NCBI GenBank assembly: GCA_963736695.1
Contig: CAVTPU010000001.1
Coordinates: 1,446,058 to 1,510,057 of the forward strand
Length of the DNA stretch: 64,000 bases
Direction of reading: 5' to 3'
Source of the DNA: CAVTPU01 sp963736695
Lineage (GTDB): Bacteria; Actinomycetota; Actinomycetes; Mycobacteriales; Micromonosporaceae
Below, in pieces: positions 35,784 to 44,821 of the stretch; the stretch's first letter is position 1, and every line of letters begins with the position of its first letter. The position numbers and the translations under genes are program-made. The notes under the pieces are model-generated. The model ran no database searches. It was given only the letters and a program-made list of their open reading frames with translations, and was not told where the DNA came from.

Positions 35784-35824
35784 CGTGTCACACCTCGCCG
35801 CGCGGCGCGGCGAGGTGTGACACG
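35784..35824. terminator. 19-bp stem-loop between the MFS gene and pdtaS
   Basis: CGTGTCACACCTCGCCGCG and its complement form a perfect 19-base-pair stem around the loop CGG. It lies 34 bases after the MFS stop (minus strand), so it is most likely that gene's terminator, but it also abuts the pdtaS start codon. Confidence 0.75.
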
Positions 35825-35857
35825 GCCGGCAGCAGGCGACCACCTGAGGCCCAAGGC

Positions 35858-37528
35858 TCAGCTGACCGCGACCGGAGCGGAGGTCTTGTCGTCGGGGGAG
35901 GACACGCGGGGCGTCGACGCCTCCGAGGTTCCCGCTGACTCCCGCTCACCATTGTCCTCGTCGCTGTTGTTCGGGCCGCTGTTGTTCGGGCCGCCGCGCA
36001 ACGGGATCTCGACGAGGAAGAAGGCGAGAAGCGCCGTCACCACCGCGAACGGAATCGCCCAGACGAAGACCTCGGAGAGGCCGGCCGCGATGCCGTGCAG
36101 CACCGGCAACTTGATCTGATCCGGCGCCTGCCCGAGCTTGATCGGGTCGACCTGTCCGCTGCCGCTGGTGAATTGTGCGGCGCCGGCCGCGCCGAGGGGC
36201 CCGGCCGAGATGTCGCCACGCATCTCGCGCACGAAGATCGTGGCGAATAGCGCCACCCCCAACGAGCCGCCGATCGACCGGAAGAAAGTCGCGGCGCTGC
36301 TGGCCACCCCGAGGTCCTTCGGCTCCACACTGTTTTGGGCGATGAGCATCGTGGTCTGCATGAGGAAGCCCATGCCCACGCCGAGCATCGCCATATAGAG
36401 GGCGAGCTGCGTCTTGGAGGTGTCGACGTCGATCTTCGACAACAGCGACATCCCGATGATCATTCCAAAGCCACCGAGGATCGGGAAAATCTTGTAACGC
36501 CCAGTCCGGGTGATCACCTGACCGACGACGACCGAAACGATCATCATCGCGATCATCATCGGCAACAGCAGTAGGCCGCTGTTCGTCGCCGAGGCGCCTT
36601 GGACGGTCTGCTGATAGGTCGGCAGGAACGTGACGGCGCCGAACATCCCGGCGCCGAGCAAAAACCCGATCATCGACACGAGAGTGAAGTTGCGGTCACG
36701 GAAGAGTGTGAGCGACAGGATCGGCTCCGTCACCCGCCGCTCAATCAGCACGAAGATGGCCAGGGAGACGAGGGTGGCGCCGGCTAGGCCCAGAATCTGC
36801 CAGGATGCCCAGTCGTATTTGTGCCCGCCCCAGGAGGTGATCAACACGAGTGTGGTGATGCCGACCGAGAGGAACCCGGCACCCCACCAGTCGATGCGAT
36901 GCGACGTGCGGTATTTCGGTAGATGAAGCGTCGTGATCAGCAGGAGGAGCGCGATACCGCCGAGGGGAAGGTTGACATAGAAGGCCCATCGCCAGTTGAG
37001 ATTGTCGGTGATGAAGCCGCCAGCCAACGGTCCGGCGATCATGGCAAGTGCCATGATGCCGGCCATCATGCCCTGATAGCGGCCCCGCTCACGGGGAGGC
37101 ACGAGATCCCCAATGATCGCCATCGCGCCGACCATGAGGCCCCCTGCGCCCAACCCCTGAAGCGCCCGGAACCCGATCAGCTGCGACATCGTTTGGGCCA
37201 TGCCGGCGACCGCCGAGCCCGCGAGGAAGATCACGATTGAGGTGAGGAAGATGTTCTTCCGCCCGTAGAGATCCCCGATCTTGCCCCAGATCGGGGTGGA
37301 GACGGTGGAGCCGAGAATATACGCGGTGACGACCCAGGAGAACTGGTCCAAGCCTCCGAGGTCGCCGATGATGCGCGGCATCGCCGTCGACACGATCATG
37401 TTGTCGAGCATCGCGAGCATCATCGCGAGCATCAGGCCGGGAAGGACGATCATCACCTCACGGCGACGTTGCGGCACCGAGTCGTGCGACGCGGTCGCAG
37501 GCGTGGATTCGGACTCTATCTGCGTCAC
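35858..37528 (-). CDS. MFS transporter, DHA2 (14-helix) drug exporter family
   Basis: This 556-residue protein has about 14 membrane helices, a first-loop motif A (GKIGDLYGRKNIF) and motif C-like GPLAGGFI, as in EmrB/QacA proton antiporters. The C-terminus is acidic and polar. The GTG start has AGGGAG eight bases upstream. A divergent TetR gene adjoins and probably represses it. Confidence 0.92.
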   Translation of the reverse strand: MTQIESESTPATASHDSVPQRRREVMIVLPGLMLAMMLAMLDNMIVSTAMPRIIGDLGGLDQFSWVVTAYILGSTVSTPIWGKIGDLYGRKNIFLTSIVIFLAGSAVAGMAQTMSQLIGFRALQGLGAGGLMVGAMAIIGDLVPPRERGRYQGMMAGIMALAMIAGPLAGGFITDNLNWRWAFYVNLPLGGIALLLLITTLHLPKYRTSHRIDWWGAGFLSVGITTLVLITSWGGHKYDWASWQILGLAGATLVSLAIFVLIERRVTEPILSLTLFRDRNFTLVSMIGFLLGAGMFGAVTFLPTYQQTVQGASATNSGLLLLPMMIAMMIVSVVVGQVITRTGRYKIFPILGGFGMIIGMSLLSKIDVDTSKTQLALYMAMLGVGMGFLMQTTMLIAQNSVEPKDLGVASSAATFFRSIGGSLGVALFATIFVREMRGDISAGPLGAAGAAQFTSGSGQVDPIKLGQAPDQIKLPVLHGIAAGLSEVFVWAIPFAVVTALLAFFLVEIPLRGGPNNSGPNNSDEDNGERESAGTSEASTPRVSSPDDKTSAPVAVS

Positions 37529-37619
37529 GGTGACGACTCCCTGATCATGTGTTCCGGCGCCTTACTTGTCGCCCGGCAAGCAACTATCCTGGGCAAAGGT
37601 ATGCCGCCACTTACCGGCC

Positions 37620-37634
37620 GTCAAGTATGTTGAC
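37620..37634. promoter_or_regulatory. candidate TetR operator in the MFS/TetR divergent space
   Basis: GTCAA-GTATG-TTGAC is an inverted repeat with 5-base arms, 39 bases before the TetR start. An imperfect CTTG-N8-CAAG lies near 37565-37580. Either could be the operator; assignment rests on position only. Confidence 0.4.
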
Positions 37635-37672
37635 TCGGTCACACCAGCCCCTTCGAACCCAGAGAGCAGACA

Positions 37673-38314
37673 ATGCCATCGGAGATCCCCGAAGCCACCA
37701 TTCCCCGGCTCCGCGGTGGCGCGGACACCCGCACCCGCATCCAGCAGGTCGCGCTTGAACTGTTCACCGAACGTGGCTACGAAGCGACGTCCCTGCGGGA
37801 GATCGCGGAACGAATCGGCGTGACGAAAGCGGCACTTTATTATCATTTCAAGACAAAAGAGGACATTGTCGAGAGCACACTCTGCGATCGGGCCGCCTTG
37901 GTGCAGGACCTCATCGACTGGGCCGAACGCCAGCCGAAGACCATCGAGACCCGACACGAGTTCCTTCGCCGCTATTCCGACATGCTCTATGAATCGGGCT
38001 ATTTCCCACTGATGCGGTTTTTCGAGCGCAACCAGTCATCGATGGCGAAGCACCCGTCGGGCGCACAGATGCGGGGCCGCATGCTGCGGATCGTAGAGAT
38101 CCTCACCGAACCCGACTTGCCGCTGGTCGACCAGATCCGCCGATCACTCGCGATCTTCGCGCTGCACGCGAACTATTTCGCCGTACGAGGAGATGGGTGC
38201 ACTGACGAGCAACGGCGCGAAGCCGCGCTCGAAGTGGCGCTCGACCTGGTCACCCAGGCGCCGCCCGGGGAAGCGGGCGACGCCGGCATCGGGGCATCAG
38301 CGGTGAGTCCCTGA
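37673..38314 (+). CDS. TetR-family regulator divergent from the MFS exporter
   Basis: This 213-residue protein has a clear N-terminal helix-turn-helix (TSLREIAERIGVTKAALYYHF, residues about 41-61) and a helical C-terminal domain. Divergent placement next to a multidrug exporter is the classical arrangement for ligand-controlled repression of the pump. Confidence 0.91.
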   Translation: MPSEIPEATIPRLRGGADTRTRIQQVALELFTERGYEATSLREIAERIGVTKAALYYHFKTKEDIVESTLCDRAALVQDLIDWAERQPKTIETRHEFLRRYSDMLYESGYFPLMRFFERNQSSMAKHPSGAQMRGRMLRIVEILTEPDLPLVDQIRRSLAIFALHANYFAVRGDGCTDEQRREAALEVALDLVTQAPPGEAGDAGIGASAVSP

Positions 38315-38360
38315 CCGAGTCGGTGCACCCGGCCAGGGGCTCAGTTGTGACCGCGTGGGT

Positions 38361-38576
38361 TCACTCCACGACGGCGATGAGATCACCCTCCTGCACCACA
38401 TCGCCCTCATTGACGGCGATCGTCACGACCGTTCCGTCAGACTCGACGATGACCGGGATCTCCATCTTCATCGACTCCAGAATGACCAGGGTGTCGCCCT
38501 CAACCACCTCGTCGCCGGAGGCCTTCACGACCTTCCAGACGTTCGCCACCATCTCGGCGCGGATCTCCTCGGCCAT
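38361..38576 (-). CDS. biotin/lipoyl-binding carrier protein
   Basis: This 71-residue protein is a single biotinyl domain with the acceptor Lys in ESMKMEIPV. It is the short stand-alone form known from actinobacteria rather than a full acetyl-CoA carboxylase subunit. The ATG at 38576 has GGAAGG six bases upstream, better spaced than the ATG at 38582. Its partner carboxylase or enzyme is not in the window. Confidence 0.88.
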   Translation of the reverse strand: MAEEIRAEMVANVWKVVKASGDEVVEGDTLVILESMKMEIPVIVESDGTVVTIAVNEGDVVQEGDLIAVVE

Positions 38577-38762
38577 CGTCATCCTTCCTCACCGGTTCCG
38601 TGTGGACCCGAATCGCCTCATCGCCCGCGCACGCCTCAGGTGCGACGCGGGCGCGTCTTCGAAACGCCTATCCCATCACGCCGAGCGACCAACGCGCCGA
38701 CGACACCCACCGAGTGTGCTCCTAAGATCGCATCAACGACATCACCGGAGAGGAGAAGCGCA

Positions 38763-38837
38763 ATGGCGAAGAAGTCCCGCAAAAAGAAGGCACGCCGCAA
38801 GAACGCCGCGAACCACGGCAAGCGACCCAACTCCTGA
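38763..38837 (+). CDS. ribosomal protein bL37 (24-residue)
   Basis: This tiny, very basic protein starts MAKKSRKKKARR and ends NHGKRPNS, the pattern of actinobacterial bL37, a small ribosomal protein described in mycobacteria. GAGAGGAG lies five to six bases before the ATG, a very strong ribosome site. It stands alone between the biotinyl carrier gene and rsrA. Confidence 0.9.
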   Translation: MAKKSRKKKARRKNAANHGKRPNS

Positions 38838-38905
38838 CCGGCCAGGCGGCTCGCGCCGCGTCGAGGCGATGGTCACATCCCGTCACGACACGGCGCGATC
38901 GCTGG

Positions 38906-39193
38906 TCAGGACGGCGGGAACGGGGTTCGTTGGGCGTGGTCGGTGACGAGCGCCCCGATTCTGCGACGAAGGTCGTCACGCAGTTGCTGCGGTGCGCGAT
39001 CGCCCCCGCAGCACCGTCCCACCAACGTCTTGACTTCACGCTCGATGCCGTATTCGGCGAGGCAGTGTGGACACTCGTCCAGATGGTTGCTGATCAACTG
39101 ACGCCGATCGTCGGAGCATTCGAGGTCCAGATAGAGGTAGACCTCCTTGAGGATCTGACGGCAATCGATGTCGTGTGAGTCGCCCCTGGTCAC
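38906..39193 (-). CDS. rsrA: mycothiol-system anti-sigma factor RsrA
   Basis: This 95-residue zinc-binding anti-sigma factor has Cys11, His37, Cys41 and Cys44 in the order of the ZAS motif (HxxxCxxC). A thiol-disulfide switch releases SigR under oxidative stress. The GTG start overlaps the sigR stop as GTGA, giving coupled and balanced synthesis. Confidence 0.92.
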   Translation of the reverse strand: MTRGDSHDIDCRQILKEVYLYLDLECSDDRRQLISNHLDECPHCLAEYGIEREVKTLVGRCCGGDRAPQQLRDDLRRRIGALVTDHAQRTPFPPS

Positions 39194-39876
39194 TGGGTCG
39201 CACCTCCTCCACTCGGCTGAACTGCGGAATCGCTCGCCACCGCCAGGTCGTCCACATCGACGTCGGCGACCAGCCCGGGATCGTGCTCCCGATCCGGTGC
39301 GACATCACGTCCGACAAAACCGCGTTCGGTGGCGTAGTCCTCCAACAAGACGCGTAGCGCGCGGCGGCCTCGATGCAGCCGCGACATGACCGTGCCGATC
39401 GGCGTCCTCATGACCTCCGCGATCTCCTTATAGGAGAAACCCTCGACGTCGGCGAGATAGACGGCCAACCGGAACTCCTCCGGCAGGCTCTGCAAGGCGT
39501 CCTTGACGTCGGAGTCGGCGAGTCGGTCGAGGGCCTCGGTCTCGGCCGAACGCAACCCGCTTGAGGTGTGCGACTCGGCCTCGGCGAGCTGCCAATCGGT
39601 GATCTCATCGGTGGGTGCTTGAATCGGCTGCCGTTGCCGCCGCCGATAGGAGTTGATGTAGGTGTTGGTGAGAATCCGGTAGAGCCAGGCTTTGAGGTTC
39701 GTTCCCGCCTCGAACTGGTGGAAGGCTGCGAACGCTTTGAGGAAGGTCTCCTGCACCAAGTCCTCGGCGTCAGCCGGGTTGCGCGTCATCCGCATCGCGG
39801 CCGCATAAAGCTGATCAACGAACGGGAGCGCGTCGCGCTCAAACCGACGTTGCTGCTCGGCAAGATCTTCAGTCAC
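39190..39876 (-). CDS. sigR: RNA polymerase sigma factor SigR (ECF, thiol stress)
   Basis: This 228-residue ECF sigma factor shows region 2 (NPADAEDLVQETFLKAF and NLKAWLYRILTNTYI) and region 4 (EEFRLAVYLADVEGFSYKEIAEVM), followed by an acidic tail. The GTG at 39876 follows GGAGGA by eight bases. The frame stays open another 63 codons to a GTG at 40065. Streptomyces makes a longer SigR-prime isoform, so the extension may matter. Predicted targets include thiol genes such as mca. Confidence 0.92.
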   Translation of the reverse strand: MTEDLAEQQRRFERDALPFVDQLYAAAMRMTRNPADAEDLVQETFLKAFAAFHQFEAGTNLKAWLYRILTNTYINSYRRRQRQPIQAPTDEITDWQLAEAESHTSSGLRSAETEALDRLADSDVKDALQSLPEEFRLAVYLADVEGFSYKEIAEVMRTPIGTVMSRLHRGRRALRVLLEDYATERGFVGRDVAPDREHDPGLVADVDVDDLAVASDSAVQPSGGGATQ

Positions 39877-40161
39877 GCCGCTGGTCCTCCTCCGTCTGGC
39901 AGAGGATACGCCGATCTGTTCGGGCGAACCGGGATTAACGGGCCACGGCGGCGCACCGACAATGTCGGAGATCCGCTCGGCCGGCGTCTGGACGCGACGC
40001 TGTAGGACTCGCAACCTCAACCTCTCCCCTCCACCCGCCAAGCGCCTTCGGCGGTGCGGCCTCACGCTGTGCGACCACGATCGCAGTCGGTGCCATCTGA
40101 TGAGAGCTAACGCAACACCGGCGCGACTTCTTCCGGGGTGAACACAAAAGATCGACCCCGA

Positions 40162-40200
40162 CCCTCGCGCCGTCGGCGCTGGCGGCGCCGCGCACGAGGG
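40162..40200 (-). terminator. imperfect stem-loop downstream of the second whiB
   Basis: CCCTCG (40162-40167) and CGAGGG (40195-40200) close an imperfect GC-rich hairpin 69 bases beyond the whiB stop. The 392-base gap 39877-40268 also contains TTGACA at 40243-40248 facing right without a matching gene, and the in-frame sigR extension. Nothing else was recognised there. Confidence 0.4.
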
Positions 40201-40268
40201 ACCGGAGCCGATCGCGGACGTGACCTGAGGCAGGCCTGGGAGTTGACAATGGGGCGAACTTTCTTGCC

Positions 40269-40661
40269 CTATGTCCGATTCTTCTTTCCAACGATAACGG
40301 AGGCCGCGAGGTCACGATGTGTGCGGCTCGCCGACAAATGCGTGACCCGACCGGCTCGCCACGCGGCGACCATCGCTCGGCGTTCCCGGGCCGTCGTCGC
40401 ACCCCAGACCCCATAGCAGTCGCCGACGTCGAGAGCCCACGCCAGACATGCCCCCTGCACCGGGCAGGATCGGCACAGTCGCACGGCGGCGTCGACCGGC
40501 TCATAGGGGCCAGGAAAGAACAACTCGGGGTCGGCGCCGCGGCACTCGCCGCGTCCCCGCCAACCGAGGCTTGGATCACGGTCGCGATAAGCACGCAGCA
40601 GCCGCGGATCACGCAGCGCCGCCGCGACCTCGTTCGGTCGCGGTCGCCGGGCTCTCGTCAT
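40269..40661 (-). CDS. WhiB-family iron-sulfur regulator
   Basis: This 130-residue protein has cluster cysteines Cys40, Cys63, Cys66 and Cys72 and the turn GVWGATT in place of the usual GVWGG, followed by an arginine-rich tail. An extra Cys82 lies just before the turn. The ATG at 40661 has GGAAGG seven bases upstream. The subclass (WhiB2, WhiB5 or other) cannot be fixed by eye. Confidence 0.87.
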   Translation of the reverse strand: MTRARRPRPNEVAAALRDPRLLRAYRDRDPSLGWRGRGECRGADPELFFPGPYEPVDAAVRLCRSCPVQGACLAWALDVGDCYGVWGATTARERRAMVAAWRAGRVTHLSASRTHRDLAASVIVGKKNRT

Positions 40662-40855
40662 GCACCCACCTTCCGGCCTGGCTCGCCTGGCGCACCCCGC
40701 CAAGCCACCGAGCCGGCGCGACACAACCAGGGCCAACCGCCGGCGAAGTTGTGTTTATCGCATCAGACCACCGCAAGACAAGGCTTGTTGATACATACAT
40801 AAATATTGTTCCCCGCGATTGCATCTCCCGCTCACGGCCGACCCCTGGCACGGTT

Positions 40856-41542
40856 TCAGAACAGCGCCGTGGTCGCGTCATCCAGCCGCTCAATCAGCTT
40901 GGGCCCGTCCTGGCGCACATCGCCGACGAGTGTCGACACCGGTCGCACCTCGATCCCCTCCACGAGATCCTCCGCCGGTGGTCCAAGCAGCGCCGCCGGG
41001 TCGGGGTCGACGAGCCACGGCTCCCACAGTTCGGGGGACAACACCAGCGGCATGCGATCGTGCACCTGGGCCAACCGCGCGGCCGCCGGCCGAGTCACCA
41101 CACTGACCGTGAACACGAGATCGTCCCCGTCGCCCCACGCCGACCACAGTCCCCCGAAAACGAGCGGCCGGCCGGGGGTGGTCATGAAATACGGCTGTGG
41201 CCGGCGCCCTGGGCGCCGAATCCACTCGTACCACCCGTCCGCCGGCACCAGGCACCGCTGCCGCGCGAACGCCCGCCCATAGACTCTCGACGTCGCGACG
41301 GTCTCGGCCCGCGCGTTGATCATGCGCGCGGCCCCCCGCCGGTCCGCCGCCCAGCTGGGAACGAAACCCCACCGCGCCACCGACACCACCCGGAGGCCCC
41401 GCCGGGCCACTCGTACGATCGGCATCGGATCGGTCGGCGCCACGTTGAAATCGGCGATTGATCCGCCGTCGGTCTCATCGACCGCGTCGAAGATCCTCGC
41501 CAGTTCCGGGGCCGGCACGGTCGTGGCATATCGCCCGCACAT
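40856..41542 (-). CDS. SOS response-associated peptidase (SRAP/HMCES, YedK-like)
   Basis: It crosslinks to abasic sites in single-stranded DNA through its N-terminal Cys2. The start MCGRYA at 41542 exposes that cysteine after Met removal. Other active-site motifs are FNVAPTDPMPIV, the PADGWYEW glutamate and VHDRMPLVL. Its 228 residues fit. It is divergent from aroA with only 35 bases between. Confidence 0.93.
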   Translation of the reverse strand: MCGRYATTVPAPELARIFDAVDETDGGSIADFNVAPTDPMPIVRVARRGLRVVSVARWGFVPSWAADRRGAARMINARAETVATSRVYGRAFARQRCLVPADGWYEWIRRPGRRPQPYFMTTPGRPLVFGGLWSAWGDGDDLVFTVSVVTRPAAARLAQVHDRMPLVLSPELWEPWLVDPDPAALLGPPAEDLVEGIEVRPVSTLVGDVRQDGPKLIERLDDATTALF

Positions 41543-41577
41543 ACCGCCCAGGCTACGGCGCCCGGCACAATAGGCTC

Positions 41578-42900
41578 GTGCCCGACTCCACTGTGCCCGA
41601 AATGTCCCCGTGGCTGACGCCGACCGCGCGCCAGCCGGTGCGTGCAACCGTGCGACTGCCCGGGTCTAAATCGATGACCGCCAGGGCCTTGGTGCTCGCC
41701 GCGCTCTCGGTGGGTTCCAGCACTCTGCACCAGCCGTTGCGCGCCCGCGACACCGACCTCATGGCGGCCGGGCTTCGAGCCCTCGGCACGCACGTCTCGA
41801 CCCGACACGACGACCTGTGGGTGGTGCGCCCCCGGCCGCTGCGCGGCCCAGCCGAGATCAACGTCGGCCTCGCTGGGACGGTGATGCGTTTCCTGCCACC
41901 CATCGCCGGTCTGGCCGCGGGTGAGGTCCGCTTCGACGGTGACCCCCGAGCCCGCGAGCGCCCGCTGGCACCGCTGCTCGCCGCCCTGTCGAACCTCGGG
42001 GTCCGGCTCACGTCGGGGGGCGGCGGAGGGTTGCCGGTGACGATCTCTGGGGTCGGGAGGGTCGCCGGCGGCGAGGTAACCATCGACGCATCCCAATCTA
42101 GCCAACTGGTCTCCGGGCTACTGCTCGCGGCCGTCGACTTCGACCGAGGCATCGTCGTGCGACATGTGGGAGCACCTGTGCCCAGCACCCCCCACCTGCG
42201 GATGACCGTCGAGATGATCCGAGCCGCCGGGGCCGCAGTCGACGACGCCACTTCCGACGTCTGGTCTGTCGAGCCCGGACAGCTCACCGGTCGCGCCTGG
42301 ACGATCGAACCCGACCTCTCCGGCGCGGCTCCGTTTCTCGCCGCCGCCATGGTCACCGGCGGGCAAGTCACGGTGCCGGGCTGGCCCCGAGTGAGCACTC
42401 AGCCTGGTCATCAGTTGCGCGAACTGCTCACCGCCATGGGCGCGAAGGTCGGCATTGATCGCGACGGCCTGACCATCGAGGGCCCGGGCACCATCCACGG
42501 CATCGACGCCGACCTATCAGATGTGAGCGAACTGACCCCCGTTCTCGCCGCACTCGCCGCACTCGCCGACGGCCCTTCACAACTGCGGGGGATCAGCCAT
42601 ATCCGAACCCATGAAACGGACCGCATCGCCGCGCTCGCGGGCGAGATCGGCCGGCTCGGTGGCGACGTCACCGAGACCACCGACGGTCTGATGATCCGCC
42701 CGAGGCCACTGCGCGGCGGAACCTTCGAAACCTATGCCGATCACCGCATGGCACACGCCGGGGCCGTCATCGGTCTGGCGGTTCCGGGCATCACGCTCAC
42801 CGACGCCGCCTGCACCAGTAAGACGATGCCGGAGTTCGTCGAGCTCTGGAACGCCATGGTGCCGACCGGGTCGAACGGCTCCGCCGGAGGCCCAAGCTGA
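41578..42900 (+). CDS. aroA: 3-phosphoshikimate 1-carboxyvinyltransferase
   Basis: EPSP synthase of the shikimate pathway, 440 residues. Seen are LPGSKSMTARALVLAAL near the N-terminus (the family usually has SKSxxxR), LAGTVMRFLPP, the mid-domain DASQSSQLVSGLLLA, and late HETDRIAAL and DHRMAHAGAVIG. The GTG at 41578 lies just after CACAATAGGCTC, which looks like a -10 element for a leaderless message; an ATG at 41602 is the alternative. The stop overlaps the rsgA start. Confidence 0.93.
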   Translation: MPDSTVPEMSPWLTPTARQPVRATVRLPGSKSMTARALVLAALSVGSSTLHQPLRARDTDLMAAGLRALGTHVSTRHDDLWVVRPRPLRGPAEINVGLAGTVMRFLPPIAGLAAGEVRFDGDPRARERPLAPLLAALSNLGVRLTSGGGGGLPVTISGVGRVAGGEVTIDASQSSQLVSGLLLAAVDFDRGIVVRHVGAPVPSTPHLRMTVEMIRAAGAAVDDATSDVWSVEPGQLTGRAWTIEPDLSGAAPFLAAAMVTGGQVTVPGWPRVSTQPGHQLRELLTAMGAKVGIDRDGLTIEGPGTIHGIDADLSDVSELTPVLAALAALADGPSQLRGISHIRTHETDRIAALAGEIGRLGGDVTETTDGLMIRPRPLRGGTFETYADHRMAHAGAVIGLAVPGITLTDAACTSKTMPEFVELWNAMVPTGSNGSAGGPS

Positions 42901-43898
42901 GCCGCCAGCGAGACTACGACGAAGACGACGTACGGGTTCGCCCCGCCCGCTCGTCGCGGCCGCGCACCCGGATCCGGCCGAGGCACGAGGCCGCCGACGA
43001 CGGTTTCGTGGTCGGCGTCGACCGTGGTCGCTACACATGTGATGTCGACGGCCAGCGGGTCACCGCGATGCGAGCCCGGGAGCTCGGCCGCCGTGCGGTG
43101 GTGGTCGGCGACCGGGTGGGCATCGTCGGAGACACGTCCGGCGCGACCGGCTCACTCGCTCGAATCGTACGCATCGATGAACGCTCATCGGTGCTGCGAC
43201 GCACGGCCGACGATGACGACACCACCGTGGAGGGCCGACAGGAACGGGTCGTGGTCGCCAACGCCGAGCAGTTGGTCATCGTCAGCGCCCTCGCCGATCC
43301 GCCGCCCCGAACCGGGTTCATCGACCGATGCCTGGTCGCCGCCTACGACGCTGATATCACCCCGGTCCTCTGCCTCACCAAGGCCGATCTGGCCGGGGCG
43401 GACGGCCTGCTCGCCTACTACGCGGAGTTGGCGCCACCGGCCGTCTTATGCCGGCCGGACCGCCCCTTGGACGAGCTCGCCTCGATGCTGCGTGAACGCA
43501 TCTCAGTCTTCGTCGGCCACTCGGGCGTCGGCAAGTCGAGCCTGGTGAACCGACTCATTCCGGCGGCTGCCCGAACGGTCGGCGCGGTCAGCGCCGTCGG
43601 CAAGGGCAGGCACACCTCGACGAGTGTCGTCGCACTCACACTGCCCGGTGGAGGTTGGATCATCGACACTCCCGGGGTGCGCTCATTCGGCATCGCGCAC
43701 GTCGACCCCGACAACGTCCTACACGGGTTTCCGGAACTGTTGCCGGGCTCCACCGACTGCCCGCCCAACTGCGACCATCTCGGCACAATGGGTGACTGCG
43801 GCCTCGATGCGTTGGTGGCCGCAGGACGGGCCGACCAACGCAGACTGAACTCATTCCGCCGGCTTCTCACATCGCGGACCGGCTCGCCTGAGGCGTAA
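42897..43898 (+). CDS. rsgA: ribosome small-subunit GTPase RsgA, apparent CTG start
   Basis: This circularly permuted GTPase acts in 30S maturation. Seen are the OB-fold part, GTP motifs in the permuted order (TKAD before GHSGVGKSS, then DTPG), and a zinc region CPPNCDHLGTMGDC. The conserved N-terminal block RDYDEDDVRVRP is present but has no ATG, GTG or TTG in frame. CTG at 42897, overlapping the aroA stop as CTGA and with GGAGG six bases upstream, is the only plausible start. A GTG at 43008 would remove 37 conserved residues. Confidence 0.87.
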   Translation: MSRQRDYDEDDVRVRPARSSRPRTRIRPRHEAADDGFVVGVDRGRYTCDVDGQRVTAMRARELGRRAVVVGDRVGIVGDTSGATGSLARIVRIDERSSVLRRTADDDDTTVEGRQERVVVANAEQLVIVSALADPPPRTGFIDRCLVAAYDADITPVLCLTKADLAGADGLLAYYAELAPPAVLCRPDRPLDELASMLRERISVFVGHSGVGKSSLVNRLIPAAARTVGAVSAVGKGRHTSTSVVALTLPGGGWIIDTPGVRSFGIAHVDPDNVLHGFPELLPGSTDCPPNCDHLGTMGDCGLDALVAAGRADQRRLNSFRRLLTSRTGSPEA

Positions 43899-43935
43899 CT
43901 CGTCCAGGACCTCGGAGTCGGTATAGGTTTCGACC

Positions 43936-44730
43936 GTGACCCGCTACGCCGACGATCTCGCGCTCGCCCATGTCCTCGCGGACACCGCCGACGCGATCGC
44001 CATGGGCCGATTTCGAGCCCTCGACCTGCGCGTGAGCGCGAAACCGGACCTGACCCCGGTCTCCGACGCCGACATGGCGGTGGAGAAGGCGCTGCGTGCG
44101 ACGCTGGCGCGCACCCGACCGCGTGACGGGGTGCTCGGCGAGGAGTTCGGCGCGATCGCGCCGGCAGCTGGGCCGAGCAGACGACAGTGGGTGATCGATC
44201 CGATCGACGGCACGAAGAACTATGTGCGGGGCGTGCCGATCTGGGCCAGCCTCATCGCTCTGATGGATGCGAATGAACCGGTGGTCGGGCTGGTCTCGGC
44301 ACCAGCGCTCGGACGGCGGTGGTGGGCCGCGAAGAACCTCGGCGCCTACGCCGGCCGACACTCGGCAGCCGCCACCGCGATCCGGGTCTCCTCCGTCGCC
44401 GATCTCAGCGACGCGTCCTTCTGCTATTCCTCGCTCAACGGATGGGAACAGGCGGGGCGGCTCGACGAGATGTTGAACATCACCCGTCAGGTGTGGCGCA
44501 GTCGGGCCTATGGCGACTTCTACGGCTACATGCTCGTCGCAGAGGGTGCCGTGGATGTGATGGTGGAGCCGGAGCTGTCACTATGGGATGTGGCCGCGCT
44601 CGTCCCGATCGTGACCGAGGCCGGCGGCACCTTCACCGACCTCGGTGGTCGATCAGGTCCCGCTGGCGGGAGCGCGGTCGCGACCAACGGTAGGCTGCAC
44701 GACGAGATCCTCCACAGACTCGGTGCCTAA
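43936..44730 (+). CDS. hisN: histidinol-phosphatase, inositol-monophosphatase family
   Basis: This 264-residue magnesium phosphatase has LGEEFG, WVIDPIDGTKNYVRG and LSLWDVAALVPIVTEAGG, the metal-binding motifs of the family. Conserved placement after aroA and rsgA in actinobacteria favours HisN of histidine synthesis. The GTG at 43936 follows TATAGG without a Shine-Dalgarno, so a leaderless message is likely. Confidence 0.88.
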   Translation: MTRYADDLALAHVLADTADAIAMGRFRALDLRVSAKPDLTPVSDADMAVEKALRATLARTRPRDGVLGEEFGAIAPAAGPSRRQWVIDPIDGTKNYVRGVPIWASLIALMDANEPVVGLVSAPALGRRWWAAKNLGAYAGRHSAAATAIRVSSVADLSDASFCYSSLNGWEQAGRLDEMLNITRQVWRSRAYGDFYGYMLVAEGAVDVMVEPELSLWDVAALVPIVTEAGGTFTDLGGRSGPAGGSAVATNGRLHDEILHRLGA

Positions 44731-44821
44731 ACGAAGTGGCTGCGATGCGTCTGATCAGCTGGTTTTCGCCTCGTGACGATGTCGGCGCGCACCGCGCGCC
44801 CCGGCCGTCTATCCTCGCCGC

